A DNA stretch of 64,000 nt from Streptomyces abyssomicinicus (GCF_008974245.1 NZ_BBZI01000010.1:415332-479331), one strand, 5' to 3'; shown: positions 25,873-35,210, counted from the first letter of the stretch. Made by a program: numbers and translations. Notes: a model not told the origin generated them from the sequence alone.

Positions 25873-26373
25873 ATGACGCTTTTTTACTGTTCGAAATGCG
25901 GTGCTGAGCTCACCCGTGATCTCCGGAAGCTTCCAGAGGTCCCCGACGCCCGCGTGGCCTGGCCGGACCGGGACGCCAGGACCCGGCTGGCGCCGTCGAC
26001 CGTGCCCAAGGGGTACTACGCCGTCGACCCGGAGCCATGGGGCGCTCCCTTCTCGCGACCCCCGGCGCGCGACACCCGTCCCGGCGTGCGTGGGAACCGT
26101 GCTCTCCTCATGCCGTCCGAGCTGGACGGAACGGTCTCCGCCGGCCCGAAGAACTCGGTGATCGTGCACCCGACAGAAGTGCCGAGCCTCCGCCTGACCG
26201 GAGCCCTGGGCGTGCACCGCGGGTGCTGTGGGCCGCTGGGCACCGGGGGCCGCAATATGGCGTGCGCCTGCGGAACCCTCGTCGCCACCCTTGCCGCAGA
26301 CTGTCTCGGCCCTCACGAACTGCACCTCGACCCGGTCCGCGTATACGCCTACGTCACCGAACCCACGGCGTGA
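25873..26373 (+). CDS. Zinc-ribbon-like hypothetical protein
   Basis: A protein of 166 residues from ATG 25873. It begins with MTLFYCSKCGAELTRDL, a CxxC knuckle. A second cysteine cluster near the C-terminus (RGCCGPLG and MACACGTLVATL) could complete a metal site. Conserved-looking blocks include VIVHPTEVPSLRLTGA and GALGVHRGCCGPLGTGGRNMACACG. The family occurs in Streptomyces but its function is not known to me. It lies about 100 bases after the lipoprotein gene on the same strand, so co-transcription is possible. Confidence 0.65.
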   Translation: MTLFYCSKCGAELTRDLRKLPEVPDARVAWPDRDARTRLAPSTVPKGYYAVDPEPWGAPFSRPPARDTRPGVRGNRALLMPSELDGTVSAGPKNSVIVHPTEVPSLRLTGALGVHRGCCGPLGTGGRNMACACGTLVATLAADCLGPHELHLDPVRVYAYVTEPTA

Positions 26374-26415
26374 TCAGGGGACCCGGGGCCCGGTCCAGCC
26401 GTGAGGGTGGACTCC

Positions 26416-26712
26416 CTACGTGAACCCGCCCGTGCCGTTCGGCAGGGCGAAGCGGAACGCGCCGCCGCCACTGCCGAGCTGGATCCAGAGATGGCCGGGC
26501 TGGGCGACGGCCCGCAGGGCGATGTCGGCGCAGCCCGGGCAGCGGCCCGTGAGGCCCGGTTCGGGTCCGTAGACGTGCAACTGCCCCAAGGTGGAGGGCA
26601 TCCGGCAGGTGGGGCACAGGCGCCAGGCTGTCGTGGGGTCGACGGCGAACACCTCGGAGAGCGGACCGGCAAGGGCGTTGCCGTCGAGGTAGGAGGGGCG
26701 GGGCTGGGTCAC
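26416..26712 (-). CDS. DUF6510-like small zinc-ribbon protein
   Basis: A protein of 98 residues. MTQPRPSYLDGNALAGPLSEVF is followed by CPTCRMPSTLGQLHVYGPEPGLTGRCPGC, a four-cysteine zinc ribbon, and then LRAVAQPGHLWIQL. Small proteins of this type are usually encoded right next to a sulfite-oxidase-like molybdoprotein and an FNR-type reductase, as here (genes at 26831 and 27574). This suggests all three work together, although the DUF6510 role is unknown. It is separated from the reductase by a GGGTGC repeat. Confidence 0.75.
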   Translation of the reverse strand: MTQPRPSYLDGNALAGPLSEVFAVDPTTAWRLCPTCRMPSTLGQLHVYGPEPGLTGRCPGCADIALRAVAQPGHLWIQLGSGGGAFRFALPNGTGGFT

Positions 26713-26742
26713 GTCGGTCTCCTGAGGTCGCGTTCGGGTCAG

Positions 26743-26795
26743 CGGGTGCGAGTGCGGGTGCGGGTGCGGTCGCGGGTGCGGGTGAGTCGGGTGGG
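26743..26795. repeat. Short GGGTGC-type tandem repeat
   Basis: About eight imperfect copies of a six-base unit (GGGTGC, with GAGTGC and GGTCGC variants) fill part of the gap between the DUF6510 gene and the reductase gene. It is non-coding and probably slippage-prone. Confidence 0.6.
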
Positions 26796-26830
26796 CCGTG
26801 TGCGGGAGGTCGGGCGTACGGGCCGGTGGA

Positions 26831-27574
26831 TCAGCCGTAGCGCTCGGTGCGGATCAGGTCGGCGGGATGCCCGGCGGCGAGCAGCAGGTCGCTGGTGTGC
26901 TCGACGAAGCCGGTGGGCCCGCAGACGTAGCAGCGGCTGCCCGGGGGCGCCGGCAGCGCGTCGAGGTCCGCGGACGTGATCCGCCCGGCGGTGCGTGCGG
27001 ATCCCGGCGGCGCCTGACGGGTGTGGAGGATGCGCACCGACAGGAAAGGCGGTGCGGCGGCCAGTTCGTCGGCGTACCAGACATCGTCCGGGGTGCGGAC
27101 GGAGTACAGCAGTGTGCAGGGGGCGTCGGAGCGCACCCGGCGGCGGGCTCGCAGGATGGCCATGAGGGGCACCACCCCGCTGCCGCCGGCGGCGAGCAGC
27201 AGCGGGCCGTCGAACGTGCCGTCCCACACGAACCAGCCGCCCAGCGGGCCCTTCATCTCGACCCGCGCGCCCACCGGCAACTCCTCGGCCAGGTACGGGG
27301 AGACTTCGCCGCCCGTGGTGGCCTGCACGCCCAGTTCGACCGTGTCACCGTCGGCGGGGGCCGCCAGGGAATAGCTGCGCACGGCCTGGTAGCCGTCGTC
27401 CGCGGTGAGCCGGACATCGACGTGCTGACCCGGCAGGTGCCCGGGCCAGCCGGGGACGCTGAAGCGCAGGGTACGTCCGGTCGTCGTCCGGCTCTCGCGC
27501 TGCTCCAGCCGGGCCGGCCGCCAGCCGCCCGAGGGAGCCGGTCCGGCCGTGGTGATCGGGGCCGGCGTGGCCAT
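26831..27574 (-). CDS. FNR-family FAD/NAD(P)H oxidoreductase partner of the molybdoprotein
   Basis: A protein of 247 residues. RSYSLAA binds FAD, GGSGVVPLMAIL binds the NAD(P) pyrophosphate, and CYVCGPTGFVEHTSDLL is the C-terminal NAD(P)-side motif. There is no 2Fe-2S ferredoxin domain, so electrons must leave by another partner. The start codon ATG at 27574 shares one base with the stop of the upstream sulfite-oxidase-like gene, so the two are translationally coupled. The likely role is passing electrons from NAD(P)H to, or from, the molybdenum protein, by analogy with YedY-type and nitrate reductase systems. Confidence 0.85.
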   Translation of the reverse strand: MATPAPITTAGPAPSGGWRPARLEQRESRTTTGRTLRFSVPGWPGHLPGQHVDVRLTADDGYQAVRSYSLAAPADGDTVELGVQATTGGEVSPYLAEELPVGARVEMKGPLGGWFVWDGTFDGPLLLAAGGSGVVPLMAILRARRRVRSDAPCTLLYSVRTPDDVWYADELAAAPPFLSVRILHTRQAPPGSARTAGRITSADLDALPAPPGSRCYVCGPTGFVEHTSDLLLAAGHPADLIRTERYG

Positions 27575-28173
27575 CAGTCGCTCCAGGTGCGCTGCTCGCG
27601 CCAGGGGTCGCCGTAGTCGTGATAGCCGGCCGCCTCCCAGAAACCGGGTTCGTTCCGGACGGTCAGACGCACGCCCTTGACCCACTTGGCGGACTTCCAG
27701 AAGTAGAGGTGCGGGACGAGCAGGCGGGCCGGCCCGCCGTGTTCGGGGGAGAGGGCGAAACCGTCGAAGGAGTGGGCCACCCAGGCCTTGCCGCCGGTGA
27801 CGTCCGCCAGCGGCAGGTTCGTGGTGTAGCCGTCGTAGGACTCGGCGACGACGAAGCCGGCGGTGGTGTCCACACCGTCGAGGAGGACGTCCAGGGACAC
27901 GCCCTGCCAGCGCGTGTCGAACTTCGACCAGCGGGTGACGCAGTGGATGTCGACGGTCGGGTGCTCCTGGGGCAGGGCCATCATCTCGTCCCAGTTCCAG
28001 GACCGGCTGCCGCCCGTCCCGTCGGTGACCGTGAAGGTCCACCGGTCCGTCGCCAGGTGCGGAGTGGGGCCCGCGGACAGGACGGGGAAGGACTCGGTCG
28101 GGTACTGACCGGGAGGCAGCCGCCCTTCGAACGCGTGGGTCCTGCCCCGGAACCCCGGTGAGAAGTCCGTCAT
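27574..28173 (-). CDS. Sulfite oxidase-like molybdopterin protein
   Basis: A protein of 199 residues, consisting of the molybdopterin domain alone. VDIHCVTRWSKFDTRWQGV contains the Cys that ligates molybdenum in sulfite oxidase and MsrP/YedY enzymes. Also visible are SYDGYTTNLPLADV and GGPARLLVPHLYFWKSAKWVKG. The usual sulfite-oxidase dimerisation domain is absent, which is normal for this short family. No Tat signal is seen, so it is probably cytosolic. It heads a three-gene set with the FNR reductase and the DUF6510 protein. The substrate is unknown. Confidence 0.85.
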   Translation of the reverse strand: MTDFSPGFRGRTHAFEGRLPPGQYPTESFPVLSAGPTPHLATDRWTFTVTDGTGGSRSWNWDEMMALPQEHPTVDIHCVTRWSKFDTRWQGVSLDVLLDGVDTTAGFVVAESYDGYTTNLPLADVTGGKAWVAHSFDGFALSPEHGGPARLLVPHLYFWKSAKWVKGVRLTVRNEPGFWEAAGYHDYGDPWREQRTWSD

Positions 28174-28643
28174 GCGTCTGGTCCTTCCGGTGGAGGTGCG
28201 GCTTCAGGCGGCCACGGGCCCCTCCGGCGAAGAGGCCCGAGCCGCAGCCGGGCGACGAGCGGTGGCCGGGGCGGTGTCACCCTCCGCGCGGGGCCTTCTG
28301 CAAGGTCAGGGCATCGACGGCGGGGCGCGGGCGATGTCCGCGGCACGGGTGTTCCCGTGGTGCGCCCAGCGGGCGGTTCCCGCCGCGCAGGCATCGCCTC
28401 CCCGTCCCTCCGGTTCCTCCCACCATGTTCCCGGCGGACGCCAGGGCCGCAACCGGAGGCCGACGCCCCGTACCGGGCCCCGGACCGCCCGTACCGGGCC
28501 CGGACCGCTGACCCCGACGCCCCTACTGTGCCGGGGACCGCCGGCCCCGCCGTGCCGGGGACCGCCCGGCCGCCGCTCCTGGAGCCGGGCAGCCGTTCGT
28601 ATGCTTTGACCATGCACGCCCGCCCCCACCCCGCCGCAGCTCC
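28174..28643. other. Intergenic stretch between divergent genes
   Basis: About 470 bases with no supported gene, between the sulfite-oxidase-like gene and the PucR regulator. It contains short direct repeats built on CCGTACCGGGCC (around 28465-28500) and GTGCCGGGGACCG (around 28525-28565). It must include promoters for both flanking operons, but none can be placed with confidence. Confidence 0.5.
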
Positions 28644-30341
28644 ATGACGGACACCCCCGGACCGCTCACCCTGCGCCGTCTGCTCGACTACGACGAGGAC
28701 GGCATCCTGCGCCTGGTCCTCGCCCCGCACGGCTTCGACGTCCCGGTCTCCGGCGTGGTCATCGGCGACGAAGGACCGGACGCGGCCCACCACGGCCGCG
28801 TCCTGCTGGCCACCGGCATGAACCCCGACGCCGCCGAGGCCCCGGAGACCGTACGCGAAGCGGCTCGGCGCGGGGCCGTCGCCCTGGTGCTGCGCGCGCC
28901 CGGCGAGCGGCCTCCGCCACCGGTCGTCGACGCGGCCCGCGACGGCGGCATCGCCCTGCTCACGCGTGCCGACTGGGCGGACTGGAACGACACCGTCGAA
29001 CTGCTGCGCGCGGCCGCCGCGTTCGCCGAGGCGGGCACCGCCGACCCACTCGCGCAGCACGCGGCCGCCGGCGGGCTGCACCGGCTCGTCACCGTCGCCG
29101 CGGGCTACTGCGGCGGCTCCATCACCGTCGAGGACAACCAGTTCCGGGTCATCGCCCACTCGGCGACCAGCCCCGACGCCGACGGGCTGCGGCAGTCGAC
29201 CATCCTCGGCGGCCGCGTCCCCGAATGGCGCGTGGCCGAGATGCGCCGCAGCGGACTGCTGCGTGCCCTGTGGACGTCCCGCGACGTGATCCACCGGCCC
29301 GCCCGGGACGAGGAACCGGAACGGCTGATCGTCGCCGTCCGGCGCGGCGGCGAACTGCTGGGCTCCCTGTGGGCCGCGGCCGACGGCGGGCAGCTCTCCG
29401 AGGACGCACCCGAGGTCCTGCGGCGCGCCGCCGAGATCGCGGTGCCCTATCTCGTGCGGCACCGGCTGCGCGCGGACACCGGCCGCCGCAGGGAGAACCA
29501 CGCCCTGCGCGGACTGCTGCGCCAGGAGGGTGACGCACGCACCCACCTGTGGGCGCTCGGTCTCGAGCCCGACACCCCGTGCGCGGTCGTCGTCGCCGCC
29601 CACGACGCCCCGCCCGGCCCCGTACCGGACCGCACCCTGATGGCACTCGCCCTGCAGGCCGTGGCCCACCGGGCGAGCGCTCGCACCGTCCGCGAACGGC
29701 AACACCTGACCGTGCTGCTGCCCGTGCCCGACGGCGATCCCCAGGACGGCGTCACCCTCGCCAGGGAACTCGCCGCCCTGGCCGCCGCCATGCCGGACGC
29801 CCCCACCGTCCGGGCCGGCGCGGGCGACGTCGTCGACTCCCCCCTGGACGCCGCACGCTCGCAGGACGAGGCACTCCTCGTCGTACGGGTCCTGCGGGAG
29901 CGCGAGGAACGGGCCGCGCAGCCGGGCGGCCCGGCGCGGCACGAAGCCCCGGCCCCGGCCCCCGCCCCGGACGGACAGCCGCCGGTCCGGCACGCCGGAC
30001 TCGCCGGGACGGCACAGGCCGTGACCGCGCTGCGCTTCCTCGACGCCGCGCGGCCCGTGTGGCGTGAACACGGGGGAGCGGTGCGCGAACTCCTGCGGGC
30101 CGACCTCGCCGCGGGCGGCGACCTGGTCCGCTCCCTCGCCGCCTTCCTCGACGCCTCCGGCGACATCCCGCGCGCCGCCGCACGGCTGACACTCCACCCC
30201 AACACACTGCGCTACCGCCTGCGCCGGGCCCGTGAACGTTTCGGCATCGACCTGGACGACCCGGACACCCGGCTCGTGGTCACCCTGGCCGTCCGCCTGG
30301 AGGCGACCGAAGACGGTTCCTCCGGCCGTCCGCCGATCTGA
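28644..30341 (+). CDS. PucR/CdaR-family transcriptional regulator
   Basis: A protein of 565 residues. The N-terminal part (LTLRRLLDYDEDGILRLVLAPHGFDVPVSGVV) is a PucR-type sensor. The middle has a GGDEF-like/CdaR region. The C-terminus RAAARLTLHPNTLRYRLRRARERFGIDLDDPD is the PucR helix-turn-helix (HTH_30). Such regulators sense purine-catabolism or amino-acid-related effectors and often control adjacent catabolic operons. Here the decarboxylase, permease and deacylase follow on the same strand, beginning 130 bases downstream, and are the likely targets. Confidence 0.85.
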   Translation: MTDTPGPLTLRRLLDYDEDGILRLVLAPHGFDVPVSGVVIGDEGPDAAHHGRVLLATGMNPDAAEAPETVREAARRGAVALVLRAPGERPPPPVVDAARDGGIALLTRADWADWNDTVELLRAAAAFAEAGTADPLAQHAAAGGLHRLVTVAAGYCGGSITVEDNQFRVIAHSATSPDADGLRQSTILGGRVPEWRVAEMRRSGLLRALWTSRDVIHRPARDEEPERLIVAVRRGGELLGSLWAAADGGQLSEDAPEVLRRAAEIAVPYLVRHRLRADTGRRRENHALRGLLRQEGDARTHLWALGLEPDTPCAVVVAAHDAPPGPVPDRTLMALALQAVAHRASARTVRERQHLTVLLPVPDGDPQDGVTLARELAALAAAMPDAPTVRAGAGDVVDSPLDAARSQDEALLVVRVLREREERAAQPGGPARHEAPAPAPAPDGQPPVRHAGLAGTAQAVTALRFLDAARPVWREHGGAVRELLRADLAAGGDLVRSLAAFLDASGDIPRAAARLTLHPNTLRYRLRRARERFGIDLDDPDTRLVVTLAVRLEATEDGSSGRPPI

Positions 30342-30471
30342 CCCGATCCGTCCGGCAGTTGTCCTCCGGCACAACGGGCGTGATCTCCTTCGGATCCGCG
30401 GACAAAGACCAGGGCCCTCGCCCGGGTCCACCCTTTTGTCACCCCGCCGCCCCTCCCCGAAGGCCGTGACC

Positions 30472-31875
30472 GTGACCTTGCGTGCGAACTCCCTCCCCGG
30501 CCGCCCCGACGGCCCTCCGACCGCGACCACCGGCGACCGGGCCGGGGCCGTCCTGCGCCACGCCCTCGCCCAGGGACTGCTGTCCGCCGAGCAGCCCGTC
30601 GCAGGCTTCCTCGACGTGGACCACATCCGGCAGCAGGCCGCCTCCCTGCGAGCCGCGTTCGCCGAGGCACCCGACGTGCTGCACACCTTCGCCGCCAAGG
30701 CGGCCTCGCTGGTGCCGGTCCTGAGGCTCCTCGCCGAGGACGGCATGGGCTGCGAGGTCGCCAGCCCCGGCGAACTGCGCCTGGCCCTCGACGCCGGCTT
30801 CGAGCCCGCCAGGATCGTCCTCGACTCGCCCGCCAAGACCCGCACCGAGATCGCCGAGGCGCTCCGCCTGGGCGTCGCCCTCAACGCGGACAACCTCGAC
30901 GAACTGGAACGGATCGACGCCCTGCGCGCACCCGGCTGCTCCTCGGTCATCGGCCTGCGCGTCAACCCGCAGGTCGGCGGCGGCGCCATCGGCGCGATGA
31001 GCACGGCCACCGCCACCTCCAAGTTCGGCGTCGCCCTGCGCGACGAGGGAGCCCGCGAGCGGGTCGTCGACGCCTTCGCCCGCCGGCCCTGGCTGACCCG
31101 GCTGCACGCCCACGTCGGCTCCCAGGGCTGCCCGCTGGAGCTCATCGCCGAGGGGATCTCCGCGACCCACCGGCTCGCCGAGGAGATCAACACGGTCCTC
31201 GGCCGCCGCCAGGTCACCAGCCTCGACATCGGCGGCGGTCTCCCCGTCAACTTCACCGACGACACCGTCCGCCCCACCTACCAGGACCACACGGCGGCAC
31301 TGCGCACCGCCGTGCCCGAGCTGTTCGACGGCCGCTACGCGCTCGTCACCGAGTTCGGCCGCTCACTGCTCGCCAAGAGCGGCTTCATCGCCGCCCGCGT
31401 CGAGTACGTCAAGGAGGCCGGCGGCCGCCGGATCGCCGTCACCCACGCCGGCGCCCAGACCGCCACCCGCACCACCCTGATGCCCGACGCCTGGCCGCTG
31501 CGCGTCGGCGCCTTCGACGCCGACGGGCACCCCAAGCAGACCCCGCACCGCGTCCAGGACGTCGCCGGTCCCTGCTGCTTCGCCGGTGACGTCGTCGCCA
31601 CCGGCCGCGAGCTGCCCCTGCTGGAGGAGGGCGACCACGTCGTCCTGTACGACACCGGCGCCTACTACTTCTCCACCCCCTGGGCCTACAACAGCCTGCC
31701 CCGCGTGGGCGTCCACGGATACCGCACCGACGGCACCCGGGTGCACAGCGCCCCCGTCCGCGATCCGCAGACCCTCGACGAGATCGCCGCGGAGAGCGGC
31801 GCCCGCCACGCGGCAGGCCTCGTCACCCTCGCCGCCCGCCCCGCCACGGCGACCACCCCCGAGGAGCGGGCGTGA
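30472..31875 (+). CDS. Fold-type III PLP decarboxylase (LysA/ornithine decarboxylase-like)
   Basis: A protein of 467 residues; the start is GTG 30472 (GAAGG eight bases upstream) or GTG 30466. VLHTFAAKAAS holds the Lys that binds PLP, HAHVGSQGC is the conserved HxGS motif, and SLDIGGGLPVNF is the phosphate-binding GGG. FAGDVVATGRELPL is close to the CESGD-type C-terminal site of LysA, but the key Cys sits in GPCCFAGD. This is probably an amino-acid decarboxylase or a related D-amino acid enzyme rather than housekeeping LysA, because it is encoded with a D-amino acid deacylase and a permease. The substrate is unproven. It overlaps the permease by four bases (GTGA). Confidence 0.8.
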   Translation: MTLRANSLPGRPDGPPTATTGDRAGAVLRHALAQGLLSAEQPVAGFLDVDHIRQQAASLRAAFAEAPDVLHTFAAKAASLVPVLRLLAEDGMGCEVASPGELRLALDAGFEPARIVLDSPAKTRTEIAEALRLGVALNADNLDELERIDALRAPGCSSVIGLRVNPQVGGGAIGAMSTATATSKFGVALRDEGARERVVDAFARRPWLTRLHAHVGSQGCPLELIAEGISATHRLAEEINTVLGRRQVTSLDIGGGLPVNFTDDTVRPTYQDHTAALRTAVPELFDGRYALVTEFGRSLLAKSGFIAARVEYVKEAGGRRIAVTHAGAQTATRTTLMPDAWPLRVGAFDADGHPKQTPHRVQDVAGPCCFAGDVVATGRELPLLEEGDHVVLYDTGAYYFSTPWAYNSLPRVGVHGYRTDGTRVHSAPVRDPQTLDEIAAESGARHAAGLVTLAARPATATTPEERA

Positions 31876-33311
31876 GCGCCACGGACGCGGGCGCGCGCAC
31901 CTCGCAGGCCAAGCCCGCCCGCCCCCTGCACCGCACCCCGGCCGCCTACCTCGCCGTGCCCGCACTCGCCGTCAGCGTCACCGTCGGCCTGTCGACCGAC
32001 GCACCGACGCTGTGGGGCCTGCTGCCCATCGTCCTGTACGCCGTCCTCGCCCTCACCGGCGCCGACCTCGCCCTCGCCACCGGCGTCGCGCTCCTCAGCG
32101 CCGTCCTCCTCGCCCTGCCCGCCCCCGGCACCGCCGCGGACGTGCTCGGCGGCACCCTGACCGACCCGGTCACCCTCATCGGCCTCATCATCGTGTTCGG
32201 CGCGGCCGTCGGCGAGGTGCTGCGGGTCACCGGCGTGGCCGACGCCCTCGTCCGCGGCATCCTGCGGGCCGTGGAGGGCCGCGGCACCACGGCCCTGATC
32301 TACGCCATGATGTGCGCCTGCGTGGTCCTGGTGGCCGGGCTCGGCACGCTCGCCGGCGCACTGGCCATCGCCGCGCCGCTGCTCATCCCGGTCGCCGCCC
32401 GCGCCGGACTCACCCGCTCCACCACCGCCGTCACCATGTTCCTCGGCGGCTGCGCGGGCCTCGCCCTCGCCCCCTTCGCCGGCTCCAACATCGCCATCAT
32501 GCAGACCGCGGACACCGGCTACCCGACCTACCTCGCCGTCGGCGCCGGCCCGCTCGCGCTCCTCTCCCTCCTCCTCGCCGCCGTCGTCGTGCCCTGGGTG
32601 CAGCGCCACAGCGCGGCCCGCGGTGACTTCTACCGGCCCGAGGAGGTCACCAGGGACGAGCACACCGACCCCACCGACACCCCGCCCGACACCCGGACCC
32701 GGCGGGCCACCCGCGCCTTCCTCCTCACCCTCGCCGTCACCGTGGCCTACGCCGCCGTGACCCGGGCCGGCACCGTCTTCCCGCTGCTCGCCCTGCCCCT
32801 GCTCGCCCTCGTCACCGCCGCGGCCGCGGGGCTGTCCCCGGCGCGCACGGCACGGGCGGCCCTGACCGGAGCCCGCCGCATGCTGCCCATGCTGCTGCTC
32901 TTCTGGATGCTGGCCGCCCTGTTCGGGTTCGTCGACCTCCTGCGGCCCTACGACGTCGTCCTCGACGCCCTCGGGCCCGACCTGCGCGCGATGTCCGCGC
33001 TGCCGTTCGCCCTCGCCGTCGCCGCCCTCGGCTGGGTCGGCGTACCGGGGGCCACCGCCGCACAGGTCATCCTCATCGGCGAGGTCTTCGGCCCGATCGG
33101 CGACGAACTCGGCATCGGCCCGGCGGCATGGGTGATCGTCCTCCTGTGGGCGTCCAAGGCCGACACCTACGGGCCCCTGCCGAACGCCAACATGGTCGGC
33201 GCCATGGGCCTGGCCCGCGCCGGCCGGCTGCCCTACCTGCTCGGTGCCGGATGGGCGCTGCTCATCCCGGCATGCGTGCTGTACACCGTCCTCCTCAACG
33301 TCATCCTCTGA
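31872..33311 (+). CDS. Ion-transporter-superfamily permease (NhaC/GntP-like)
   Basis: A protein of 479 residues with about 12 hydrophobic segments and a hydrophilic central loop (RHSAARGDFYRPEEVTRDEHTDPTDTPPDTRTR). The two halves look like repeated bundles (GTLAGALAIAAPLLIPVAARAG and GWVGVPGATAAQVILIGEVFG). This is characteristic of ion-transporter-superfamily carriers for carboxylates, gluconate or amino acids. The GTG start overlaps the decarboxylase stop, so the two are coupled. In context it likely imports an acyl- or D-amino acid. The precise family is uncertain. Confidence 0.75.
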   Translation: MSATDAGARTSQAKPARPLHRTPAAYLAVPALAVSVTVGLSTDAPTLWGLLPIVLYAVLALTGADLALATGVALLSAVLLALPAPGTAADVLGGTLTDPVTLIGLIIVFGAAVGEVLRVTGVADALVRGILRAVEGRGTTALIYAMMCACVVLVAGLGTLAGALAIAAPLLIPVAARAGLTRSTTAVTMFLGGCAGLALAPFAGSNIAIMQTADTGYPTYLAVGAGPLALLSLLLAAVVVPWVQRHSAARGDFYRPEEVTRDEHTDPTDTPPDTRTRRATRAFLLTLAVTVAYAAVTRAGTVFPLLALPLLALVTAAAAGLSPARTARAALTGARRMLPMLLLFWMLAALFGFVDLLRPYDVVLDALGPDLRAMSALPFALAVAALGWVGVPGATAAQVILIGEVFGPIGDELGIGPAAWVIVLLWASKADTYGPLPNANMVGAMGLARAGRLPYLLGAGWALLIPACVLYTVLLNVIL

Positions 33312-33439
33312 ACCTCCCGCACCCGCCCCACCCGCGTCACTCCCGCCCGGACCAGGCCTTCTGCGCCCGCGCCGTCCTCGCCCGGGCCCTCCCGCAACCG
33401 GGCGGACGCGCACCGGAACCATCCGCGAATCGAGCTGCC

Positions 33440-35089
33440 ATGCCCGCAACCCCCCGCGCCCCCCGCCACGACGACCACGACGGCTTCGACCTGCTGATCA
33501 CCGGCGGCACCGTCGTCGACGGGACCGGCTCCGCGCCCCGGCGCGCCGACGTCGCCGTGCGCGACGGCAGCATCGTCGAGGTCGGCGACCCGAACCCGGC
33601 GGCGCGCGCCGCCACGGTGATCGACGCCACCGGCCTGACGGTCACCCCCGGCTTCATCGACCTCCACTCCCACGCCGACTTCACCCTCCTCGAGACCCCC
33701 GACGCCGAGGCGTGCCTGCGCCAGGGCGTCACCACCGTCGTCACCGGCAACTGCGGCCTGTCCCCGTTCCCGCACGCGCCCGTCCCGGATCCTGCCCCGG
33801 GCGTCACCGCCGACAGCCTCGGTGCGGGCCAGTGGCACGACGCTGCCGCGTTCGCCGCCGCCGTCCACGAGGCCCGGCCCGCCCTCAACGTCGCCCTCCT
33901 CGTCGGCCACGGAGCACTGCGGACCGCCGTCATGGGCGCCGCCCGAGCCCAGGCCGACCCGGCCCAGCTCGACGCCATGCGGGCCCTGCTGGCGACCGCC
34001 GCCGAGCAGGGCGCCTTCGGCCTGTCCACCGGGCTGATCTACGCGCCCGGATCGTTCGCCGACAACGACGAGGTCGTCGCGCTGGCCGCCGAGGCGGCCC
34101 GGCACGACCTGCTGTACGCGACCCACATGCGCGACGAGGGCGACCACCTGATCGAAGCCCTCACCGAGGCACTCGACACCGCGCGCGCCGCCGGCGTCCG
34201 GCTCCAGGTCTCGCACCTGAAGGCCATGGGACCCGCCAACCACGGCAAGGTCCGCCAGGCCCTCGCCCTGATCGAAGCCGCGGCGTCCGACGGACTCGAC
34301 GTGGCCTGCGACGTCTACCCCTACACGGCCTCCTCCACCCGGCTCACCTCCCGCCTGCCCGGCTGGGCGATGGACGGCGGCCCCTCCGCCCTCCTGCGGC
34401 ACCTCGCCGACCCCGCCACCCGCGCACGCGTCCTGGCCGACCTGCGGCCCGCCGTCGGCCGCACCTTCCTTCCCGAAGGAGTCATCCTGGCCCAGCTCAC
34501 GCCGGGCCCCTACAGCGACCGCATCGGCGACAGCATCGCCGCCATCGCCCGGGACGAGCAGGTCGAGCCGGCCGAGGCCGTCCTCAACGTGCTCGCCGCC
34601 CACCACGGCGAGGCCATGATCGTCAACCACGCCATGGCCGAGGATGACGTCGACACCGTCCTGCGCCACCCCTCCGCCGCCGTGGCCAGCGACGGCTGGG
34701 TGCTGCACGCCGCCGGCGACGGCCATCCCCACCCCCGCAACTTCGGCACCTTCGCGCGCGTCCTGGGGCGCTACACCCGGAACCGGGGCGTCCTCGAACT
34801 CAGCGACGCCGTGCGCAAGATGACCTCCCTGCCCGCGTCCCGGCTCCCCCTGCCCGACCGCGGCACCGTGGCACCCGGCCAGGTCGCCGACCTCGTCGTC
34901 CTCGACCCCGCCCGGATCACCGACCGGTCCACCTACGCCGAACCCTGGCAGTACGCGACGGGCGTACGGGACGTGCTGGTGGCCGGTGAACCGGTGCTCC
35001 GTGACGGCGAGCCGACCCAGGCCCGCCCGGGCCGCGTCCTGCGCAGGACGGCGCCCACGGCGCGGCGGCCGGGCCCGGAACGCCGGTGA
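33440..35089 (+). CDS. N-acyl-D-amino-acid deacylase (amidohydrolase superfamily)
   Basis: A protein of 549 residues from ATG 33440. GFIDLHSHADFTLLETPDAEACLRQGVTTVVTGNCGLSP has the metal-binding HxH and the family NCG block. ATHMRDEGDHLIEALTEAL, QVSHLKAMG and a late Asp (VASDGW) complete the amidohydrolase metal site. These enzymes hydrolyse N-acyl-D-amino acids, or D-aminoacyl amides, to free D-amino acids. As the fourth gene after PucR, the decarboxylase and the permease, it suggests uptake and breakdown of D-amino acid derivatives, for example from peptidoglycan or peptides. The 128-base gap before it may carry its own promoter. Confidence 0.87.
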   Translation: MPATPRAPRHDDHDGFDLLITGGTVVDGTGSAPRRADVAVRDGSIVEVGDPNPAARAATVIDATGLTVTPGFIDLHSHADFTLLETPDAEACLRQGVTTVVTGNCGLSPFPHAPVPDPAPGVTADSLGAGQWHDAAAFAAAVHEARPALNVALLVGHGALRTAVMGAARAQADPAQLDAMRALLATAAEQGAFGLSTGLIYAPGSFADNDEVVALAAEAARHDLLYATHMRDEGDHLIEALTEALDTARAAGVRLQVSHLKAMGPANHGKVRQALALIEAAASDGLDVACDVYPYTASSTRLTSRLPGWAMDGGPSALLRHLADPATRARVLADLRPAVGRTFLPEGVILAQLTPGPYSDRIGDSIAAIARDEQVEPAEAVLNVLAAHHGEAMIVNHAMAEDDVDTVLRHPSAAVASDGWVLHAAGDGHPHPRNFGTFARVLGRYTRNRGVLELSDAVRKMTSLPASRLPLPDRGTVAPGQVADLVVLDPARITDRSTYAEPWQYATGVRDVLVAGEPVLRDGEPTQARPGRVLRRTAPTARRPGPERR

Positions 35090-35210
35090 CGGGACGGCAC
35101 CACCCGGCGCCGCCGCACCACCCGGCGCCGCCGCGCCGCCCGGCCCTCCGCACGCGGCCCACTCACCTCCTCAGGCGGGCCCACCGGCACGCCGGCCGCC
35201 CGTCGTCGGG

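Noticed and set aside
28170..31277. Very long minus-strand open frame opposite the PucR and decarboxylase genes
   Set aside because: It has repetitive Gly/Arg/Val composition and no domains; both plus-strand genes have full family motifs.
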